DNA from: Oscillospiraceae bacterium
Lineage (GTDB): Bacteria > Bacillota > Clostridia > Oscillospirales > Acutalibacteraceae
Reading direction: 5' to 3'
DNA length: 6,886 nt
NCBI GenBank assembly: GCA_031283835.1
Contig: JAITBA010000046.1
Location: forward strand, 1 to 6,886
The notes beneath the pieces are model-generated. The model did not search any database and was not told where the DNA came from. It saw nothing but the letters and a program-made list of their open reading frames with translations. A program made the position numbers and the translations under genes. Position 1 is the stretch's first letter; every line of letters begins with the position of its first letter. This document shows positions 5,556-6,886 of the stretch, piece after piece.

Positions 5556-5656
5556 GTGCGCAAATACTAAAAGTCGTGCGCAAATACTAAAGGCCGTGCG
5601 CAAACACTAAAAGCCGTGCGCAAATACTAAAAGGCCGCGTGCAAACATTAAAAGCC
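5556..5656. repeat. Tandem array of five 20-bp units between the two paralogues
   Basis: The unit on the minus strand is close to GGCTTTTAGTATTTGCGCAC. Three near-identical 20-bp units start at plus positions 5556, 5576 and 5596, a 21-bp unit starts at 5616, and a more diverged fifth lies at about 5637-5656. The fifth includes the last codons and the TAA of the pseudoenzyme gene, so the array probably grew by duplication from the 3' end of that gene. No spacers separate the units, so it is not CRISPR. Confidence 0.85.
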
Positions 5657-6880
5657 GCCCTGCGTCCAACGAATGGGAGCCAGAAGATCGATCCACAGGT
5701 TTTGCCAGGCAAAAGTGATGATGCTGAGGAAATCGCCAAAGTCGTTGATGGCGGTGTTCACCTCAGAGGGATAGGTGCGGGCCGCTTGGCGGTAGGTGAA
5801 GAAATCGCTGGTGAAGAGCTGTTGGCCGTTCAGCTGGCTGGTGTGCAAGGTGATGAAGGTGCCGCCGCGCACAAGGAAGGAGCCGGGCGTGCCGAACCAT
5901 GCCGCGCCAGAAATCTGCACCAGCTGGAAGTTGTTGTATTGGAGGATGAACTGGTTGCGCGGGTCGTTGCCAAAAAAGAGCGCGCGCACGTTGCCGGCGT
6001 CTTTTAGGGCCGCAAACTCGCCGTCGCCATCCTCGTTTTGGGCCGCGCTAACATGCTCAAGCACCGAACCCACCATTTCCACGTTGTTGGGGATGCCGCT
6101 GAAATAATTCTGCCCCAGCACCTTTTTGGTGCCCGGCAACTCCAGGTTAAAGGGGCTTTTCAGCATCTGCGAAAACGCCTGCGGCACACCGATATGCTGG
6201 AAGACGTAGGCGGGAATCTCCACGTCGTTGTTGGTGTTGAACCAGTCGATCTGGTCTTGGCGCACATAAGCGGGGCCGTCCTCGCCCTCGTCCACCGCGC
6301 CCACGTCAAAAAAGAACAGGTTCGCGTAGGGCGTGCGCACAACTGCGCCGTCGTCGCCCTTTTTTTCTGTGCTCACGGTGTAGAAAAAGTTGATGCCGCC
6401 GTTGCCGTCGAGCAAGTAATTCTCATCAGCTTTGGCAACTTCGTTGATACACAAACCGTCGCCGCTATTGATGTAGATCTGCTGCAACTCCTCGTGGGTC
6501 AGGCCGCTGTCGCCCTGGTCGCTGTCGCCAAACACCACGGCAAAGGGCACGCCCGCCGTCACAATGGGCGCCAGCACTTCCTTCACGGCCGTTTCGATGG
6601 TATCGCGGCTTTCTGCGCCGGAACCCGTGACCACATCGCCCAGCAGCACCACCAGGTCGGCGGAATCCACATCGTTCTCATCCAGGTACTTCAGCGCGGA
6701 TTCGATAAAACCAACAAGGTTGATGTCCTCCTCCGCCCCATGCTGCACGTCCGCCAGCGTGAGGATGCGGTACTTCTGATCCTCCGCTGTAATCGTATCG
6801 CCTGTGGCAGAAGCGCCAACGGTCAGCACTGTTGCAAGCAAGCACAGCGCCGCCAAAATTGCCAAAACTTTTTTTGCCAT
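5648..6880 (-). CDS. Secreted metallophosphoesterase-fold protein with degenerate active site (probable pseudoenzyme)
   Basis: A 410-residue paralogue of the downstream phosphoesterase. Residues 1-25 form a signal peptide: KK at 3-4, hydrophobic core 5-22, and an ASA cleavage site before TGDT, so the mature protein is exported. Collinear landmarks include KYRILTLADV, LLGDVV, APIVTAGVPFAVVFG, NLFFFDVG, YVFQHIGVP, GNVRALFFG and the C-terminal APIRW. The catalytic set is broken. SDVH has become ADVQ (Q46, with His moved to 47), GNHD has become GDSD (D119, S120), and GHDH has become GNDP (N305, P307). Only D44, D82 and H229 remain. The reading frame is intact and the fold landmarks are kept, which argues against a decaying pseudogene. 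The mature protein is rich in Asp and Glu. A ligand-binding or structural role at the cell surface is inferred. The ATG lies 6 nt from the window edge, so its ribosome binding site is outside. Confidence 0.85.
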   Translation of the reverse strand: MAKKVLAILAALCLLATVLTVGASATGDTITAEDQKYRILTLADVQHGAEEDINLVGFIESALKYLDENDVDSADLVVLLGDVVTGSGAESRDTIETAVKEVLAPIVTAGVPFAVVFGDSDQGDSGLTHEELQQIYINSGDGLCINEVAKADENYLLDGNGGINFFYTVSTEKKGDDGAVVRTPYANLFFFDVGAVDEGEDGPAYVRQDQIDWFNTNNDVEIPAYVFQHIGVPQAFSQMLKSPFNLELPGTKKVLGQNYFSGIPNNVEMVGSVLEHVSAAQNEDGDGEFAALKDAGNVRALFFGNDPRNQFILQYNNFQLVQISGAAWFGTPGSFLVRGGTFITLHTSQLNGQQLFTSDFFTYRQAARTYPSEVNTAINDFGDFLSIITFAWQNLWIDLLAPIRWTQGGF

Positions 6881-6886
6881 AACAGG

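Noticed and set aside
5438..5563. 42-residue N-terminal extension of the active phosphoesterase from the ATG at 5563
   Set aside because: There is no ribosome binding site at 5563 and no conserved or signal-like content, whereas GAGGAGA lies 8 nt before the ATG at 5437. The extension would also run through the leader hairpin.
5556..5656. CRISPR array
   Set aside because: The 20-bp units are directly adjacent with no spacers, and no cas genes are present, so this is a simple tandem repeat.
5648..6880. Classifying the 410-residue protein as a pseudogene
   Set aside because: The frame, signal peptide, fold motifs and C-terminus are intact; only catalytic residues are changed, so a pseudoenzyme coding sequence is the better description.

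Overview
The window looks like chromosomal DNA from a Bacillota (Firmicutes) bacterium, probably a Clostridia-type anaerobe of fairly high GC. This rests on strong AGGAGG-type ribosome binding sites, a canonical -35/-10 promoter, and a glutamate synthase split into separate single-domain genes with many iron-sulfur motifs. The lineage is inferred; no rRNA or other marker is present. Every supported gene is on the minus strand, so the text follows transcription from high to low coordinates.

Right part (6880 to 4265): two paralogous proteins of the calcineurin-like metallophosphoesterase fold lie in tandem. The upstream one (410 aa) has a signal peptide and has lost most of the metal-binding and catalytic residues, so it looks like a secreted pseudoenzyme. 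The downstream one (390 aa) keeps the complete catalytic set and has no signal peptide. Between them lie a 20-bp tandem repeat array that begins inside the 3' end of the pseudoenzyme gene, and a leader hairpin just before the active paralogue.

Middle (4264 to 3994): an AT-rich spacer, then a strong promoter (TTGACA, 18 nt, TACAAT) and a roughly 100-nt leader that can fold into nested stems ahead of the glutamine amidotransferase gene.

Left part (3993 to 1): a split glutamate synthase cluster. It encodes a class II glutamine amidotransferase (releases ammonia from glutamine), a small two-helix membrane protein ending in a run of 14 aspartates, an FMN/3Fe-4S glutamate synthase catalytic subunit with its own N-terminal ferredoxin domain, and a four-cluster ferredoxin-type protein that runs off the left edge. 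Together these would make ammonia from glutamine, condense it with 2-oxoglutarate on FMN, and feed electrons in through the iron-sulfur subunits. The FAD/NAD(P)H oxidoreductase and GXGXG domain usual in such clusters are not in the window and would be expected further left. The gaps between these genes are long (154 to 352 nt). Two of them carry diverged copies of the same 70-80 bp element with inverted-repeat ends, which may be a structured RNA or a small mobile palindrome.

The most interesting points are the active/inactive phosphoesterase pair, the structured leader of the amidotransferase gene, the duplicated intergenic element, and the poly-aspartate membrane protein inside a nitrogen-assimilation cluster.
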